Part shown: positions 47,596 through 49,161 of the stretch, piece after piece | How positions within the stretch are numbered: position 1 is the stretch's first letter | Layout: every line of letters starts with the position of its first letter | NCBI GenBank assembly: GCA_900318565.1 | Contig: ONLD01000009.1 | Coordinates: forward strand, 1-49,161 | Direction: 5' to 3' | DNA from: an uncultured Bacteroidales bacterium | GTDB taxonomy: Bacteria; Bacteroidota; Bacteroidia; Bacteroidales; UBA932 | Length of the DNA stretch: 49,161 nt | Notes under the pieces: model-generated | What the model saw: only the letters and a program-made list of their open reading frames with translations | Database searches by the model: none | Told to the model about the DNA's origin: nothing | Program-made: the position numbers and the translations under genes

Positions 47596-47631
47596 AAAAA
47601 GGTCGGCCCGCATTTCCGGGCCGACCTTTTT
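47596..47631 (+). terminator. Intrinsic terminator of nifJ
   Basis: A 15-bp stem (AAAAAGGTCGGCCCG paired with CGGGCCGACCTTTTT) closes a 6-base loop, 17 bases after the stop. The T-run side serves the plus strand and the A-run side could serve the minus-strand gene ending at 47708. Confidence 0.9.
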
Positions 47632-47707
47632 ATGTATCGATAATCTCCTTGCCTTGCCCTTGCAGCGCTCTCACTGGAGAGTATTGCCGGGGACAAAGCA
47701 ATGCGAA

Positions 47708-48511
47708 TCAGAAGCTTACGCTAAGTTTGAGGCCGGCGGCTGGCTGGAAGCCGGAGGCGCCGGGAGCGGGATACATAGCCAGCTGGGGCTCAAGATGGAT
47801 GTCGAGGGATGCGGCTCCGCCGGCACGGTCCTGGAAATACATATTCTTTACCTTGGCGATATTCACAGCATCGCAGATGTTCCAGATATTGAAAGCGAAG
47901 TGGCTGAGGGCCGTCACCACGGCGCAGCCAAGACAAATCGCAGTCCCGGCAGTACTGGAAGAACGGATTGAATACCCACCGGGTGCATCTGAATAATACT
48001 TCACCGGCGCGGAATAATAATACATCAGGGCCGCCTCGGTGAACTCGAGTGCGACAAAGCCGCAGTTAGCAGCCACGATGCCGAGGCCCCTGCCCCATTC
48101 TCCGTCTATGCACTGTCCCAAGCCCGGAATCAGCCAGGAAGTGACTCCTGCCACGGCGGGAGAATAGTAATCTCCGGCACGGCTGACATAATCCCGGGGG
48201 CTGTACATATCCTTGATATCTCTGTAGCGGACGTTGTAGTCGTCCACATAGTACACCTGATCTACCGGAGAAGGGGCATTGTACTCTTCCACCTTGCCGT
48301 TCTCGTAGGTAATAGACTGGATTTCAGACAGGCTGCACACATACACGGGGCCGTTGGGATTGTCCATCCTCTTGAACTTGACGCTGGTCTCGCCGACCTC
48401 GATGACCAATGCCTTTATAGACTCACCGTTAAGTTTCAGAATCACGTCGTGCGCAGCCGCATACACGGACGAGCCCACAACAAGCAATAAAATCAATAAA
48501 AGTCTTTTCAT
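47708..48511 (-). CDS. Exported/membrane protein of unknown function with PGLGQ motif
   Basis: A 267-residue protein with a signal peptide (residues 1-19, ending YAAAH). Residues 20-75 form a small beta domain (VILKLNGESIKALVIEVGE, then CSLSEIQSITYENGK) like those in Bacteroidota proteins that report on envelope structure. Residues 125-215 contain two hydrophobic segments around LIPGLGQCIDGEWGRGLGIV, a motif found in the DUF5683 and TM2-like groups. The end is beta-rich and finishes KLSVSF with terminal Phe. Membrane location is clear; the function is unknown. Confidence 0.75.
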   Translation of the reverse strand: MKRLLLILLLVVGSSVYAAAHDVILKLNGESIKALVIEVGETSVKFKRMDNPNGPVYVCSLSEIQSITYENGKVEEYNAPSPVDQVYYVDDYNVRYRDIKDMYSPRDYVSRAGDYYSPAVAGVTSWLIPGLGQCIDGEWGRGLGIVAANCGFVALEFTEAALMYYYSAPVKYYSDAPGGYSIRSSSTAGTAICLGCAVVTALSHFAFNIWNICDAVNIAKVKNMYFQDRAGGAASLDIHLEPQLAMYPAPGASGFQPAAGLKLSVSF

Positions 48512-48556
48512 AATATCGTTTTCTTTTCTTCCTGCAAAAACCGGGCAAAACCCTGA

Positions 48557-49161
48557 TTACTGCATCAGCCAGTTGCGTATAAGCTCCGCCCGCCGCCGGA
48601 GCACCGCAAGGTCAAGGGTCGGCGCCGCATCTTCTATCTTATTGGTATTCATAGTGATGCCGGAAGTAAACATCACAGCCTTGATACCTTTCCGCAGGAA
48701 CGGAGCCTGATCGGAGACCTTAGTATAGAAGTAGTCGGTAAAACTCTTGCTGCGATAGTAGTCATAGTAGAGGCGCAGGCGCGGGCCTTCATTTGCCTTC
48801 TCCAGCTGTTTCTCGAAAGGCTTGCCGCCCAGGGCTATGAGGAAATCCGGCCGGTACTTGTTTGGCGGAGCGAGGATGGAGCCAATCGTGTCCAGGTTCA
48901 CAACAAGAGAGAACTTGTATTGCAAGCTGGCGGCAAGGGCCTCGGCGCCTGCAAGCTCCTCGGAATGGGCATCCAGGAAGGCGAAGACGTAGTTGCCGCC
49001 GCTCCCCTTCAGCTCTTCGGCAAGAAACAGAAGCACGGCTGCGCCGGAGGCGTTGCTGTCGGCTCCCGGGTACACGGCCCCGCCTATCTTGCCCAGGCCG
49101 TCGTAGTGGGCGCAGACGAGAGTGAATTTGTCGGAACGGGGATTGCCCCGCAGCACCACAA
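48557..49161 (-). CDS. M28-family zinc aminopeptidase, C-terminal part (gene runs off right edge)
   Basis: The visible 200 residues are the C-terminal part of an M28 (aminopeptidase Y/S type) peptidase. The zinc ligands appear as VCAHYDG (His), GADSNASGAAVLL (bridging Asp), HSEELAGAEAL (catalytic and ligand Glu) and VNLDTIGS (Asp). The final His ligand is not obvious; the C-terminal segment has SDQAPFLRKGIKAVMF, where the family has a Phe-x-x-x-x-x-P/A pattern. The N-terminus and any signal lie beyond 49161. Together with DPP11, tricorn and M16 it adds to a strong peptide-degrading set. Confidence 0.9.
   Translation of the reverse strand, partial: VVLRGNPRSDKFTLVCAHYDGLGKIGGAVYPGADSNASGAAVLLFLAEELKGSGGNYVFAFLDAHSEELAGAEALAASLQYKFSLVVNLDTIGSILAPPNKYRPDFLIALGGKPFEKQLEKANEGPRLRLYYDYYRSKSFTDYFYTKVSDQAPFLRKGIKAVMFTSGITMNTNKIEDAAPTLDLAVLRRRAELIRNWLMQ

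Overview
The window is chromosomal DNA from a GC-rich member of the Bacteroidales. Four things support this. The envelope proteins belong to families typical of Bacteroidota: an S46 dipeptidyl peptidase, a DUF6175 protein, a DUF4493-like lipoprotein, and a BtuB/BtuG-type receptor pair. Many genes have the Bacteroidota promoter pattern TTTG-N19-TAnnTTTG. Shine-Dalgarno sequences are essentially absent, and many genes begin TATGAAAAA. Signal peptides and lipoprotein signals are common. Protein-degrading enzymes plus a pyruvate:ferredoxin oxidoreductase suggest an anaerobic, amino-acid-using host-associated lifestyle. The genus cannot be fixed from this sequence; Alistipes-like or uncultured gut/rumen groups are possible. 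There are no rRNA genes, insertion sequences, phage genes or CRISPR arrays.

Layout. 1-9.2 kb is a redox/aldehyde region: an aldo/keto reductase end, a carboxymuconolactone decarboxylase-cupin protein, a Na/Pi symporter, a decayed second aldo/keto reductase, two AraC regulators, two tandem flavodoxins (one exported), an exported alpha/beta hydrolase, and a YqhD-type alcohol dehydrogenase. 9.2-11.4 kb holds two exported proteins of unknown function. 11.5-16.8 kb is a co-directional run: metallophosphoesterase, lipid kinase, PlsC-like acyltransferase, DPP11-type peptidase and exported thioredoxin. 16.8-18.3 kb holds two unknown envelope proteins on the minus strand. 18.3-22.8 kb is an SGNH-SGNH-MBOAT set, probably for polysaccharide O-acetylation. 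22.8-26.0 kb is a btuG-btuB-like corrinoid receptor pair. 26.1-30.1 kb has a lipoprotein and a tricorn-type protease. 30.1-30.4 kb holds three tRNA genes (Lys, Lys, Val).

30.4-31.3 kb holds a short mannose-1-phosphate guanylyltransferase. 31.3-36.9 kb is one clean transcription unit of seven genes, six with export signals. It combines two beta-barrel-ending proteins, a DUF6175 protein, a TolB-N/CsgG-like protein and two paralogous LPP20-like proteins. This is the best candidate in the window for an undescribed system. 37-47.6 kb holds a Ser-type sulfatase, an M16 peptidase, a non-coding gap with a promoter and competing hairpins, a DUF4493-like lipoprotein, tRNA-Arg, fabD and nifJ. The right end has an exported protein of unknown function and a cut-off M28 peptidase.

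No stretch without a gene exceeds about 260 bases. The longest (41554-41811) is described under its own entries. All family calls come from reading motifs; no database search was run.
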